Assembly (NCBI GenBank): GCA_963780865.1
Contig: CAWADT010000016.1
Coordinates: 158,927 to 222,926 of the forward strand
Reading direction: 5' to 3'
DNA from: FEN-1073 sp963780865
GTDB taxonomy: Bacteria > Chloroflexota > Anaerolineae > Anaerolineales > RBG-16-64-43
Length of the DNA: 64,000 bases
The notes beneath the pieces are model-generated. The model was not told where the DNA came from. It did no database searches and worked only from the letters and a program-made list of their open reading frames with translations. The position numbers and the translations under genes were made by a program. Positions within the stretch are counted from its first letter, which is position 1. Every line of letters starts with the position of its first letter. This document shows, piece by piece, positions 27,258 to 37,197 of this stretch.

Positions 27258-29718
27258 ATGCGCGAACAAAATCTCAGCGGCAAGTGGCAGTTCCGGCAGG
27301 CGGGCTCGGCCAAATGGCTGCCGGCCTCGGTGCCGGGCGGAGTGCACACCGACCTGTTGGCGCTTGGCCGCATTCCCGACCCGTTCTTCGCCGACAACGA
27401 GCTGCGCGTGCAATGGGTGGCCGAGAGCGACTGGGAATACCGCAAGGTTTTTTTTGCTGACGCAAAAAAACGCGCCGGGGAAAAAACTTTCCTCCTTTGC
27501 GAAGGCCTCGACACCCTCGCGGAGATTTTCCTCAACGGCAAACCGCTGGGAAAATCCGACAACCAATTCCGCTCCTGGCGCTTCGAGATAACGGGGCTGC
27601 TCGCCGAGGGAGATAATGAACTGGCGATTCGCTTTCGTTCGCCGCTCGCGTACATCCGCGCGCGCCAGCGGGAACGGCCGCTCACCGGCGGCGGCGAAAT
27701 CCCCGGCGGGCCGTACCTGCGGAAGGCGCCCTACCAGTGGGGCTGGGATTGGGGGCCGAAACTTCCCGCCATCGGCATCTGGAAGAATATCCGCCTCGAG
27801 GCATGCGCGTCGGCCCGCCTGGCCGATGTGCAGGTGCGCCAGCAGCATCAGGGCGCCAAAGTGCGGATCATCGCGCGCGCGGAAGTGGACGCCTGGGCCG
27901 AAGAGCCGCTGCAGATGCAGGCGGTGCTCGTCTCCCCGGAGGGAATCCGGTCGGAAGCCGCCGCGCTGGTGGACGGCAAGGCCGCGACGATCGAGATGGC
28001 GGTGGCCGCTCCGCGATTGTGGTGGCCTAGCGGCCTGGGCCCGCAGCCCCTCTACCGGCTTGAGATCATGCTGCTCTCGGGCGCGGCGACGCTCGATCGG
28101 CGCGTGTATTCCCTTGGCTTGCGCTCCCTCGCGCTGCGCCGCGAACCCGATGCGTGGGGCGAATCGTTCGCCTTCGCCGTCAACGGCGTGCCGCTGTTCG
28201 CCAAGGGCGCGGATTGGATCCCCGCTGAATTCCTTTCCCGCCCGCGTGACCGACGCGCGCATGCGATCGCTCGTGCACTCCGCGGCCGACGCGCACATGA
28301 ACATGCTGCGCGTGTGGGGCGGAGGGACCTACGGAGAGGATCGGTTCTACGACCTGTGCGACCAGCTCGGAATTCTGGTCTGGCAGGATTTCATGTTCGC
28401 CTGCGGAATCTATCCCGACGACGACGCCTTCGCCGAGAACGTGCGCTGCGAGGCGGTGGAGAACATCCGCCGGCTCCGCCATCGCGCGAGCCTCGCGCTC
28501 TGGTGCGGCAACAACGAGATGGAGCAGGGCTGGTCCGATTGGTCCTGGAACAAACCCGATGACGCGGATAACCAGCGCCTCAAAGCCGGGTACGACCGCC
28601 TGTTTCATCATTTGCTACCCGAGATCGTTGCGGCGGAAGACCCGGACCGCCCGTACTGGCCGTCCTCGGCTTCCTCCGGCGAACCGTTCGCCGATCCGAA
28701 CAGTCAAAGCCGGGGCGATATGCATTACTGGGGCGTGTGGCATGAACGCAAGCCCTTCCGCGCCTTCCGCGAGCAGCTTCCGCGGTTTGCGAGCGAATTC
28801 GGCTTCCAATCCCTCCCACCCTTCAAGACTCTCAAAACGTTCACCGCCCCCGCTGATCGCAACCTGACGTCCTATGTCATGGAACACCGTCAGCGGTCCG
28901 GGACGGGCAACCAGGCAATTCTCTCCCAGATGCTCGACACCTTCCGGCTGCCGAAGGATTTTAACTCGCTGTCCTACCTGAGCATGATTCTCCAGGCGGA
29001 GGGAATGCGGATCGGGGTGGAGCATTGGCGCCGCAACCGCAACCGCGTAAGCGGAACGATCATCTGGCAGCTTAATGACTGCTGGCCGGCGATCTCCTGG
29101 GCGTCGCTGGATTATTTCGGGCGCTGGAAGGCGCTCCATTACGCGGCGCGGCGATTTTACGCGCCGGTCCTGCTGTCCATCGAGGAGACCGCCGACCGCC
29201 GGGCAATTCATGTCACCAGCGACTTGACGCAGGCCTGGGAGGGGGAAGTCCGCTGGCGGCTGGAAACCCCCGCCGGGAAGGTCGTTGAATCCGGCCGGGA
29301 GCGCCTGACCGCCGCGCCGCTGGCCGACACGCCCGTATGCGCGCTCGATTTCACAGCGCGGGTCGACGACGGCAACCGCCGGGACCGGGTCCTGGTATGC
29401 GAATTGTGGCAGGGCCGGTCGAAGGTCGCTTCGTGCGTCTCGCCCTTCGCGCCATACAAACACCTGGCGTTATCCGACCCCGAATGGAATGCAAACGTCG
29501 CAGTCAGGGGAGAAGAGCTCATCGTCAAAGTCGCCGTAAAAAAGCTGGCGCTGTTTGTTGAGCTCGCGCTAAAGGGTTCGGACGCCGTCTTCAGCGACAA
29601 TTACTTCGATCTTCCCGCCCGGACGACCGCCCGCATCACCGTTCCGCTCCCCGCAGGATGGAATCCGGCCCGGGCGCGCCGCGCGCTGCGGATTCGGTCG
29701 TTGGTGGATTCGTATTAA
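27258..29718 (+). CDS. GH2-family beta-mannosidase, frameshifted
   Basis: Two overlapping frames give one continuous protein of about 820 residues, the usual length of GH2 beta-mannosidases. The first frame runs 27258 to about 28240 and ends at GADWIPAEFLS. The second carries on with RVTDARMRSLVHSAADAH, NMLRVWGGG, the acid/base Glu in WCGNNEMEQG (near residue 420) and the nucleophile Glu in FASEFGFQS (near 515). Dropping one C in the CCCGCCCGCG run at 28237-28246 restores the frame. There is no signal peptide, so the enzyme is cytosolic and would release mannose from imported beta-mannosides. The break may be real or a sequencing error. Confidence 0.85.
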
Positions 29719-30112
29719 TCCGGCCGTCTCTCATTTATCCAATTCCTCCAAATTGAAAAGGTTTTTTTTCAACCCACCCTGACGGGATAGGCGCAGGAGA
29801 AATACCTCTTGTATTTGCCGTAAGGCGAATATCCAATAGGGGTGGGCCCGAAAAGAATAACTCGATATGGGAGTGCCTTATCCCAAATCGAGTTTCCCCC
29901 TTCGTGAAATAAATCCACATCAAATAATAATGAGATTAACCATCCGGCCGAAAATGAAAACCGGGCGTATGTTAATTGAAAGAAGATCGGATTGTTCACC
30001 ATCCCGATTACCAGGGGAATAAGAAGGATTGGCCCGTTATCCACCACAGCATTTTATCTGTTCAGCCGACCCTCCTCCCCTAATTCTTGTGATACCGGTG
30101 AAAGGAGGAATC
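29719..30112. other. Intergenic region without recognised features
   Basis: These 394 bases are more AT-rich than the surrounding genes. I see no gene, no strong terminator and no repeat known elsewhere in the window. Confidence 0.5.
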
Positions 30113-30904
30113 ATGTTTAAGAGAACATTTATTTTCATCGTCGGAATTTCCATGGTTCTCGCCGCCTGCTCCGGCAAGGCGGGTTCAGCGGCATCCCCCC
30201 CGGGCAGTTCCACTGTCAGCAAAGGCACCTCGGTGGACGAACCTCTTTCGATGAACCTGGGCGTGGCGCTCAATCTGACCACCGGAACGGATGCCAAGCC
30301 AAGCGTCTTCGCCTCCTACCATATTGAAATAACGCTAAATCTCCCGAAAGCGAATTCCAATTATTCCGCCGTGGTCAGCGAGGTGACGAAGATCTCCGCC
30401 GATGTGCAGGGGAAAAACATCCATATCTTCCAAATCGATCCGGGCACGACCACCCCGAAGGAAGGGTTCATCATCGGCGACGCCGGCAAGGAATATAAAA
30501 TGGCGAATGGAGCGCCGCAGGAAACAATCGGAACGGTCGCCCTGAGTTGGTCATTCTGGCGGCTGGATGTGGTTACTCCCTATGCGTTCGGAACGGTTCT
30601 GCACGCCGAGAAAACGGGCGAGGAATCCGTCAATGGACGTTCGGCGGTGGTGTATGACTTTGATTCTTCCAAAGGCGATCCCGGCGCTCTCGCCGCAATG
30701 AGCACGGGAGTGATCGGCTTATCCCAATCCAAAGGCACGGTATGGATCGATAAAATAACCGGCGGAATGTTGAAATTGACTTTAGATTATGTCACCCGCG
30801 TCTCCAATAAGGATGGCACCACGTCCATCGGGGAAGGAGACGGGCATATCCAGTTGGAGATTTCGAACGTAAATCAGACCACGGTGACTTCACCTGTAAA
30901 ATAA
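30113..30904 (+). CDS. Hypothetical lipoprotein
   Basis: A 263-residue lipoprotein with a clear signal peptide and lipobox (MVLAAC), followed by a short Ser/Pro/Gly linker. The mature region alternates short beta-type segments (IHIFQIDPGTT, SAVVYDFDSSKGD, GTVWIDKITGGMLKLTLDY). This pattern recalls LolA/LppX-like lipid-binding barrels, but no motif proves it. AAAGGAGGAATC directly precedes the ATG at 30113. A hairpin terminator follows 20 bases after the stop, so it is probably transcribed alone. Confidence 0.7.
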   Translation: MFKRTFIFIVGISMVLAACSGKAGSAASPPGSSTVSKGTSVDEPLSMNLGVALNLTTGTDAKPSVFASYHIEITLNLPKANSNYSAVVSEVTKISADVQGKNIHIFQIDPGTTTPKEGFIIGDAGKEYKMANGAPQETIGTVALSWSFWRLDVVTPYAFGTVLHAEKTGEESVNGRSAVVYDFDSSKGDPGALAAMSTGVIGLSQSKGTVWIDKITGGMLKLTLDYVTRVSNKDGTTSIGEGDGHIQLEISNVNQTTVTSPVK

Positions 30905-30924
30905 CCGGATTATCGCCAGCCTCA

Positions 30925-30955
30925 AACTCCCCGCTCCTTGCGGGGAGTTTTTTCT
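30925..30955 (+). terminator. Intrinsic terminator after the lipoprotein gene
   Basis: A 10-base perfect stem (AACTCCCCGC with GCGGGGAGTT, 30925-30934 and 30940-30949) has a 5-base loop and is followed by a run of T. Confidence 0.9.
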
Positions 30956-31406
30956 TCCGGATCGAAGGCTACATTAACCGCGATGCTTGGATCCGTGGAT
31001 TACCCGTATAGATGATCTGGAGATTATTATGAAACGCAGGAACGGAGGACCTTGTCCTCCGCCGGGCCGTAAAAACCCAAGCCCGGATGTTTCATTCCGC
31101 AGCTCGGTTGTGATTCGTTTTCAGATCCAAAGCCACAGGTTAAATATTCGATGAGAAAACCCCCGAACCTTTATTAACAGGATGTTGAAAAACTGAATTC
31201 ATCCTGTTGTCATCGTATCGGAGGTAAACCATCCCCCCTCGCTCCCCCCATTTTCTATTGGAAAATGGGGGGATGAAAAGGGGGCGGGGTTGTCTGGCCA
31301 AATCAAAGTCAACGTTTTTCAACAGCCCATTAAGGAATCTCATATCTATTGAAAATATAATGGAAGTAAATATACAGTACCTGTATCCTAGAAAGGCAGG
31401 AAGACC
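30956..31406. repeat. Intergenic region with a 105-base dispersed repeat
   Basis: No gene is seen. Bases about 31222-31330 closely match, in inverted orientation, about 44423-44535. Both contain a CCCCCCATTTTC/GAAAATGGGGGG hairpin and a GTTGAAAAACGTTGA-type end. A shorter relative of the hairpin is at about 53092-53120. The remaining sequence leads into msrA and is AT-rich near 31340-31390, where its promoter should lie. Confidence 0.7.
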
Positions 31407-31964
31407 ATGGCTGAAACTATGGAAACGGCAACCTTTGCGGCGGGATGCTTCTGGTGCGTGGAAGCGGTTTTTCAGGATGTGCGCGGGGTCGAGCGCGTTG
31501 TTTCCGGCTACACCGGCGGGAAAAAAACCAACCCGACCTACGAGGAAGTTTCGACCGGCATGACCGGACACGCCGAAGCGCTGCAAATCACATTCGATCC
31601 AAAGGTCGTATCCTATAAGGACCTCCTGGAAATTTTCTGGCACACGCACGACCCGACCACGCTCAACCGTCAGGGGCCGGACGCGGGCACGCAATACCGC
31701 TCGGCGATTTTCTATCACAACGAGGAACAACGGAAGGCGGCGGAAGAAACTAAGCGAGCGATCGACGCCGAAGGAACGTGGCCCCAGCCGATTGTGACGG
31801 ACATTGTGCCGTTTACCGTTTTCTACGACGCAGAGGATTACCACCAGAATTATTTCAAGAACAACCCGGACCAGATGTACTGCCGGCTGACCATCAATCC
31901 CAAGGTGCGCAAATTCCGGATTGCGTATCGAGCGAAATTGAAGAACCCCGAGGCAACCCCGTAG
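31407..31964 (+). CDS. msrA: Peptide methionine-S-sulfoxide reductase MsrA
   Basis: A 185-residue MsrA. The catalytic Cys is C14 in the signature AAGCFWCVEAVF. Other family blocks are GYTGGKKTNPTYEEV, GHAEALQITFDP, FWHTHDPTTLNRQGPD and YRSAIFYHN. It reduces methionine-S-sulfoxide in proteins using thioredoxin, repairing oxidative damage in the cytosol. The C-terminus has no obvious fused MsrB domain. GGCAGGAAG lies before the ATG. Confidence 0.95.
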   Translation: MAETMETATFAAGCFWCVEAVFQDVRGVERVVSGYTGGKKTNPTYEEVSTGMTGHAEALQITFDPKVVSYKDLLEIFWHTHDPTTLNRQGPDAGTQYRSAIFYHNEEQRKAAEETKRAIDAEGTWPQPIVTDIVPFTVFYDAEDYHQNYFKNNPDQMYCRLTINPKVRKFRIAYRAKLKNPEATP

Positions 31965-31988
31965 ACGGTAATCGCAAATTAATAATTT

Positions 31989-32016
31989 GTAAGGGCGGAC
32001 CGCGGTCCGCCCTTAC
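31989..32016. repeat. Perfect 28-base palindrome
   Basis: The sequence from GTAAGGGCGG to CCGCCCTTAC is fully self-complementary and lies between the convergent msrA and lytic transglycosylase genes. It may act as a bidirectional terminator or be a member of the GTAG-type REP family. Confidence 0.65.
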
Positions 32017-32056
32017 ATCCTTTATGTTAATCCTGTCTTTTAATTGCAGTGATCAA

Positions 32057-34495
32057 TTATTTCACCAGATACAAATTCCGATAAATCGTATAATTTTCAT
32101 AGATCCGCCGGATGTAATTCCGGGTTTCATCGGATCGGATGACCTCCAGCAGCAGGTCGTCGTCGCCTCCGGCGAGGGATTGCCAGATGGCGGCGTTCCC
32201 CGCCCCGGCGTTGTAGCCCGCCAGCGCGAGGAATAGGTCGCCGGAGAAGCCGTCGCGCTGCGCCGCCAGATACGCCGAGCCGAGCTGCAGGTTGATCATC
32301 GGCCGGAAGACGTCCGTCTCCGACAAGCCGGTCAGGCCGAGCTTGCCGGCAACTTCCTCGGCGGTGGAGGGGATCAGCTGCATCAGGCCATGGGCGTTGG
32401 CGGAGGAGACCGCTGAGATGCCGAACAGCAATTCCTGCCGGACCAGCGAAAAGAGCAGCAGCGGATCCAAATGGAAACGAACGGCTTGCGGAACCAGCAG
32501 TTCCGCGAAATACGGCCCAAAACGGACGTGGCTGAAATACGCGGGCGCGGAAAGCGTCTGCGCGTCGCTCAACCCGGCGGCGTCGAGCACCTTGCGCGCG
32601 GCCTGGATCCCGCCCGAATAATAACCGATGGAAACCAGATAACGGCTGAGGTATAGCGACTCGGCCGGATCGTTCGCGGCTGAAAGCCACAGGGCGTCGA
32701 ATTCGCTCTCGGCCGCGTCGTACAATCCAAGATCCCAGAGCGCCTGTCCGCGCAGCATATGCGGATCGTTCCGCGCCAGGGCGTAGTGTTGCTCCAGATC
32801 CGCCGAAGTAGGAAGCGCGAAAAGAGTTTGCACCCAGGCGGCAGCCTGGGAATACTCGGCGTCGAGGTCGAACACGAGGTTGATATCCTTGGCGCGCGTG
32901 AAGGCCTCGGAACCCGCAAGCAAATCCGCGGCCCGGACGGAATAATAATCGGTCGGCGAGGCGGCCGCGGCCAGTTCCATCGTCTGATGCGAGAGGTCGG
33001 AATTCCCGCGTTTGGCAAGCGCCTTGGCCGTCCAGAAGAGGGCGCGCGAGCGGGTCCAGCCATCGGCGGATAAATCCAACGCGCGGAAGGCGGTTTCCGC
33101 GCCGGCATAATCCTCCGCGCGGTAGAGCGCGATGCCGGCCTGATGGCGCGCCTCGGCGGCGTTCGCATCCGCCGGGTAATCATCCGCGACGCGGTTCCAT
33201 AGTTTAGCGGCACCTGGAAGATCGTTGCCGCGCTCCGCGATCCGCCCGGCCGCAAACAATGCCTCCGCCGCCCGCGGGTGCGCCGGCGAGGCGTCCGCCA
33301 GTCCGGTGAGAACGGCGACGGCGCCGGTGTAATCGTCCAGCCAGGCCCAGTGCGTGTAGGCCGAATCGAAAATCGCCAGGTCCCAGTAGCCGGAGTCGGG
33401 GCCGAGCGCGGCCGCGGCGTCCAGGTCGGCCGCCGCTTCCTGCGATTGATCCTGGGCGCGATACGCCAGGCCGCGGAAGTAGAGGGCTTTGGCCGGCTCC
33501 GCCGGCGGGTGGACCGAGAGGTAATCGGAAAGCATCGCGATCGAGGTCGAATATTGCCCGGCGTAGTAATCGATCACCCCGCGGGTCAGGTCATCCACGA
33601 CATACCCGGCGTCGAGCAAGTCCGCCAGGCAGAGGTAGGCATCGTTGGTTGCGGGATACTGCAACGCGGTTTGGAAGCGCGCGTACCCCTCCGGCTTGCG
33701 GTCCAGCGCGATCAGAATGCCGCCGATCTCCCGGTTGAGGCGGGCGCGGGCGGCGTCGGACGCCACGGCGTCCAGCACGCTTTGGTAGATCGGAATCGCC
33801 GCTTCGGCCGATCCGTGGTCGCGCAGCGTATTAGCTTCTTTTTCCCTCAGCCGGAGCGCGTTGGCCGGATCGGAGGCGGAAGCGGCCGCTTCGTAGGCCT
33901 GCACCGCCTGATCGGTCAATCCGGAGGCGAGCGACGAATCCCCCACGCTTTCCTGAACCACGTCCGTGAGCAGGCCGGGAGCGAGCATGAGAAAATTCTG
34001 GTAGGCGGCGATCGACGCCGGATAATCCTTAAGCTCGGCGGCCACTTCCCCGAGCAGGAAATTGGCGCGCGCCGCGTAGGCCCCCGTCGGGTCTGCTTCG
34101 ATCAGGCTTTGCAGCGCGGCGCGCGCGCCAGCCGGATCGCCGGTGAGTTCGCTCACCCGGGCGAGGTAAAAGGCCGCCCGCCGGCTCTCCACGCCCGCGG
34201 CCAGCGCGGCGCTGTACTCTTGCTTGGCGGCGTCATAATCCCCGTACAGCAGCGCGCGGTCCCCTAAAACCAAATGCTGATCCGGGGCCAGCGTGGGAGT
34301 GGAAATCGCGGTCGGCGGGAGCGTGGGGCCGGCCGTGGCCGAGGGAACCGCGGGCGTCGCCGTGACGGCCGGACCAATCTTCACGGCGGGAAGCGCGCAC
34401 GCCGCCGGAAGGAGCAGGAGGAATCCAACCGCCGCCGCGCGCGCGCGCCGGAGAAAACCGGCGCATCGGCAGCGCGTGATTTTTGACAAAGGCAT
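32057..34495 (-). CDS. Lipoprotein with TPR-like repeats and Slt-type lytic transglycosylase domain
   Basis: An 812-residue lipoprotein. A basic signal peptide ends in a lipobox (LLPAAC), followed by a Pro/Thr linker. A long alpha-helical tetratricopeptide-like region comes next (for example ALLYGDYDAAKQEYSAAL and AFYLARVSELTGDPAGA). The C-terminal SLT domain has the catalytic Glu in SLVRQELLFG (near residue 685), GLMQLIPSTAEEVA and ALAGYNAGAGN. This is the Slt70 architecture: cleavage of peptidoglycan glycan strands outside the membrane. I start at 34495 because the signal peptide begins there; the longer frame to 34696 overlaps the divergent kinase gene. Confidence 0.88.
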   Translation of the reverse strand: MPLSKITRCRCAGFLRRARAAAVGFLLLLPAACALPAVKIGPAVTATPAVPSATAGPTLPPTAISTPTLAPDQHLVLGDRALLYGDYDAAKQEYSAALAAGVESRRAAFYLARVSELTGDPAGARAALQSLIEADPTGAYAARANFLLGEVAAELKDYPASIAAYQNFLMLAPGLLTDVVQESVGDSSLASGLTDQAVQAYEAAASASDPANALRLREKEANTLRDHGSAEAAIPIYQSVLDAVASDAARARLNREIGGILIALDRKPEGYARFQTALQYPATNDAYLCLADLLDAGYVVDDLTRGVIDYYAGQYSTSIAMLSDYLSVHPPAEPAKALYFRGLAYRAQDQSQEAAADLDAAAALGPDSGYWDLAIFDSAYTHWAWLDDYTGAVAVLTGLADASPAHPRAAEALFAAGRIAERGNDLPGAAKLWNRVADDYPADANAAEARHQAGIALYRAEDYAGAETAFRALDLSADGWTRSRALFWTAKALAKRGNSDLSHQTMELAAAASPTDYYSVRAADLLAGSEAFTRAKDINLVFDLDAEYSQAAAWVQTLFALPTSADLEQHYALARNDPHMLRGQALWDLGLYDAAESEFDALWLSAANDPAESLYLSRYLVSIGYYSGGIQAARKVLDAAGLSDAQTLSAPAYFSHVRFGPYFAELLVPQAVRFHLDPLLLFSLVRQELLFGISAVSSANAHGLMQLIPSTAEEVAGKLGLTGLSETDVFRPMINLQLGSAYLAAQRDGFSGDLFLALAGYNAGAGNAAIWQSLAGGDDDLLLEVIRSDETRNYIRRIYENYTIYRNLYLVK

Positions 34496-34511
34496 TTGCG
34501 CATGGTACCAT
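34483..34511 (+). promoter_or_regulatory. Sigma70-type promoter of the PfkB kinase-ahcY unit
   Basis: TTGACA (34483-34488), a 17-base spacer and TACCAT (34506-34511) lie 51 bases upstream of the kinase start. The -35 box is a perfect consensus match. The predicted start of transcription is near 34518. Confidence 0.75.
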
Positions 34512-34520
34512 ATTTCTGCG

Positions 34521-34546
34521 GCGCTCTCGCAACGAGGGCGCTTTTT
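34521..34546 (+). promoter_or_regulatory. 5'-end hairpin with T-run in the leader
   Basis: GCGCTCTCG and CGAGGGCGC (34521-34529, 34533-34541) form a 9-base stem with a 3-base loop, followed by TTTTT. It would be the very start of the transcript, just before the ribosome binding site. It could stabilise the mRNA or attenuate transcription; there is no room for a riboswitch aptamer. Confidence 0.5.
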
Positions 34547-34561
34547 CTGCCGGAGAATCGC

Positions 34562-35518
34562 ATGAATATCGTCCTCACCGGGTCGGTCGCATTCGATTGC
34601 CTGATGACTTTCCCGGGTTTGTTCCGCGAGCAGATCCTGCCTGAGAAGTTGGACTCGCTGAGTTTGTCCTTCCTGGTGGACACCATGGTCCGGCATCGCG
34701 GCGGGATCGCGGGAAATATCGCCTACACCCTCGCCCTGCTGGGCGGGCGGCCGCGGTTGATGGCCACCGTGGGCAAGGACTTCGGAGATTACCGCGCCGC
34801 GCTAGAGGCGGTCGGCGTGGATACCGCGCTCGCAAAAGAAATTCCGGAAACCTACACCGGTTCCTTTTTCGCCACCACCGACCGCAGCGGATGCCAGATT
34901 GCTTCGTTCTATCCCGGCGCGATGAGTCATGCCGCCGAGCTTTCTTTGCGCGAAGCGTCCCCGCGGCCGGATTGGGTGGTGATCTCGCCGAACGATCCCG
35001 CCGCCATGATGAAATACGCGCGCGAATGCAGCGCGCTTGGGCTGGCGCTGATGTACGATCCCTCGCAGCAGGCGGCGCGCATGGACGGGGCCGACCTCGC
35101 CGTCGGACTCGACGGTTGCCGGATTCTGATCTGCAACGAATATGAATTCAGCCTGATCGCCAAAAAAACGGGCCGAACCCCGGAGCAGATCGAGGCTTCC
35201 GTGCCGGTGGTGATCGTCACCCTCGCGGAAAAGGGCGCGCGGATCAAGGCCGGACCGAAAGCGATGGATATTCCCGCCGTCCCGCCGCGCCGGATCGCCG
35301 ATCCGACCGGAGTGGGGGATGCGTTCCGCGGCGGGCTGCTGACCGGCCTGGCGCACAATGCCTCGTGGGAAATCTGCGGCCGGCTCGGATCGCTGGCGGC
35401 GGTCTATTGCCTGGAGGAAGTGGGCACTCAAACTCACCATTTCACCCGCGCGGAATTCCTGGCGCGGTATGAGCAAACGTTTGGCAACGATCCGATCGTG
35501 GAAAAAATTCTGAGCTGA
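34562..35518 (+). CDS. PfkB-family sugar/nucleoside kinase, likely adenosine kinase
   Basis: A 318-residue ribokinase-fold kinase. It has the N-terminal GSVAFDCL, the glycine pair in HRGGIAGNIAYTLALLGG, and the C-terminal DPTGVGDAFRGG with the catalytic Asp. The adjacent downstream gene is adenosylhomocysteinase, whose product adenosine must be removed for the reaction to run forward, so adenosine is the likely substrate. GGAGAA lies 4 bases before the ATG. A strong promoter and a leader hairpin precede it. The substrate is an inference from neighbourhood; fructose or ribose kinases share these motifs. Confidence 0.8.
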   Translation: MNIVLTGSVAFDCLMTFPGLFREQILPEKLDSLSLSFLVDTMVRHRGGIAGNIAYTLALLGGRPRLMATVGKDFGDYRAALEAVGVDTALAKEIPETYTGSFFATTDRSGCQIASFYPGAMSHAAELSLREASPRPDWVVISPNDPAAMMKYARECSALGLALMYDPSQQAARMDGADLAVGLDGCRILICNEYEFSLIAKKTGRTPEQIEASVPVVIVTLAEKGARIKAGPKAMDIPAVPPRRIADPTGVGDAFRGGLLTGLAHNASWEICGRLGSLAAVYCLEEVGTQTHHFTRAEFLARYEQTFGNDPIVEKILS

Positions 35519-35605
35519 CCATCCTCGCCCCCATCCCCTGCCCTTCCCCCTCTTCATATCATGGAGAGGGGGAAGGGGGTGAGGCGATCTATCCAAGGAG
35601 CAACG

Positions 35606-36868
35606 ATGAAACGCGAATTCGACATCAAGAATCCGAAACTGGCCGACGGCGGGCGGCTGCGTATCGAGTGGGCCGAACAGGAAATGCCGGTTCTGCGCCA
35701 GATCCGCGAGCGGTTCGCCAAGCAGCGGCCGCTGGTCGGCTTGCGGCTGGCGGCCTGTCTGCACGTGACCACCGAGACGGCCAACCTCCTGCACACGCTG
35801 CAGGTGGGCGGCGCGGACGTGGTCGTGGCGGCCTCCAACCCGCTCTCGACCCAGGACGACGTGGCCGCTTCGCTGGTGACCCATTTCGAGATACCGGTCT
35901 TCGCCATCAAGGGCGAGGATAACACCACCTACTACCAGCACCTTTCCGCCGCGCTCGACACCCATCCGCAGATGACCATGGACGACGGGGCCGACCTGGT
36001 GTCAACTTTGCACAAGGAACGTCCGGAACAGTGCGCCGAGGTGATGGGCGGCATGGAGGAAACCACCACCGGCGTGATCCGGCTCAAGGCGATGGCGGCC
36101 GCCGGGGCGCTGCGGTTCCCGATCATTGCGGTCAACGACTCGATGACCAAGCATTTCTTCGACAACCGCTACGGCACGGGCCAATCCACCATCGACGGGA
36201 TCGTGCGCGCCACGAACGTTCTCCTCGCGGGGAAGAATTTCGTGGTCTGCGGGTACGGCTGGTGCGGCAAAGGCCTTTCCATGCGCGCGCGCGGGATCGG
36301 CGCAAACGTGATTGTCACCGAGATCGATCCGGTGGCCGCGATCGAGGCCGTGATGGACGGCTTCCGGGTGATGCCGATGGACGAGGCCGCCGCGATCGGC
36401 GACGTCTTCTGCACCGTCACCGGCGATGTGAACGTGATCGACGGTCCGGATTTTAAGAAGATGAAGAACGGCGCGATCGTGGCCAACTCCGGGCACTTCA
36501 ACGTGGAGATTAACATCCCGGCACTTGAAAAAATGGCGAAGGGCAAGCGCAAGGTGCGCGAATTCGTGGACCAGTACTCCCTCGCCGACGGGCGCAAGAT
36601 CAACCTCCTCGCTGAAGGCCGGCTGATCAACCTCTCGGCCGCCGAGGGGCATCCGGCCAGCGTGATGGATATGTCGTTCGCCAACCAGGCGATGAGCGCC
36701 GAATACATGGCCAAGAACGCAGCCAAACTGGATCGCACTGTGCACCGCCTGCCGGAGGAGCTCGATCGCGAGATCGCGCGGATCAAGCTAGCGGGGATGG
36801 GGATCCATATCGACCAGCTCACCGACGCGCAGAAAAAGTATCTGACGTCGTGGGAATCAGGGACCTAG
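35606..36868 (+). CDS. ahcY: Adenosylhomocysteinase
   Basis: A 420-residue S-adenosylhomocysteine hydrolase. Family blocks are CLHVTTETANL, ASNPLSTQDDVAA, EDNTTYYQHL, GGMEETTTG, VNDSMTKHFFDNRYGTGQS, the NAD-binding CGYGWCGKGLSMRARG, and the substrate-side NSGHFNVEI. It converts S-adenosylhomocysteine to adenosine and homocysteine in the cytosol, relieving product inhibition of methyltransferases. CCAAGGAGCAACG precedes the ATG at 35606. The upstream kinase in the same direction probably clears adenosine; the 87-base gap carries a pyrimidine/purine hairpin. Confidence 0.95.
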   Translation: MKREFDIKNPKLADGGRLRIEWAEQEMPVLRQIRERFAKQRPLVGLRLAACLHVTTETANLLHTLQVGGADVVVAASNPLSTQDDVAASLVTHFEIPVFAIKGEDNTTYYQHLSAALDTHPQMTMDDGADLVSTLHKERPEQCAEVMGGMEETTTGVIRLKAMAAAGALRFPIIAVNDSMTKHFFDNRYGTGQSTIDGIVRATNVLLAGKNFVVCGYGWCGKGLSMRARGIGANVIVTEIDPVAAIEAVMDGFRVMPMDEAAAIGDVFCTVTGDVNVIDGPDFKKMKNGAIVANSGHFNVEINIPALEKMAKGKRKVREFVDQYSLADGRKINLLAEGRLINLSAAEGHPASVMDMSFANQAMSAEYMAKNAAKLDRTVHRLPEELDREIARIKLAGMGIHIDQLTDAQKKYLTSWESGT

Positions 36869-37197
36869 AAAAGCATTTGGGCGGCCGATCGGCCGCCCGG
36901 AATTTGGATCGATAGACGAATAGCGAAATTCGACGCGGTTGAAGGGCGATCCGGTGGATCGCCCCTACGGCCGCGTCGGATTTGTTAACCCGCTTGTCAA
37001 GACTTCTTCAATCCCGCTGCCAGCCTATCCTTCCTCACCCGACCTCTCCCTCCTTCCCGTGATACGGGAAGGAGGGAGAGGAGAAGGAGCGGGTGGATGG
37101 GATGGGATGTCTATCAAATAGAAGCATCCATCGTATATGGCTGCCTCGTCGGACGGATTTCAGTTCAATGGTTACCCAAATCAGTCCATCGTTCGAA
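36869..37197. repeat. Convergent intergenic region with palindromes
   Basis: No gene is seen. It holds a 20-base palindrome (36879-36898, GGGCGGCCGATCGGCCGCCC), a GTAG-type REP hairpin (36944-36968, ending CGCCCCTAC) and a CTCCTTCCCGTGATACGGGAAGGAG hairpin near 37050-37076. These lie between the stops of ahcY and the GH5 gene and could terminate both. Confidence 0.65.

Noticed and set aside
34512..34561. SAM or SAH riboswitch upstream of the kinase-ahcY pair
   Set aside because: Only about 44 bases lie between the predicted transcription start and the ATG, holding one hairpin; there is no room for a known aptamer.
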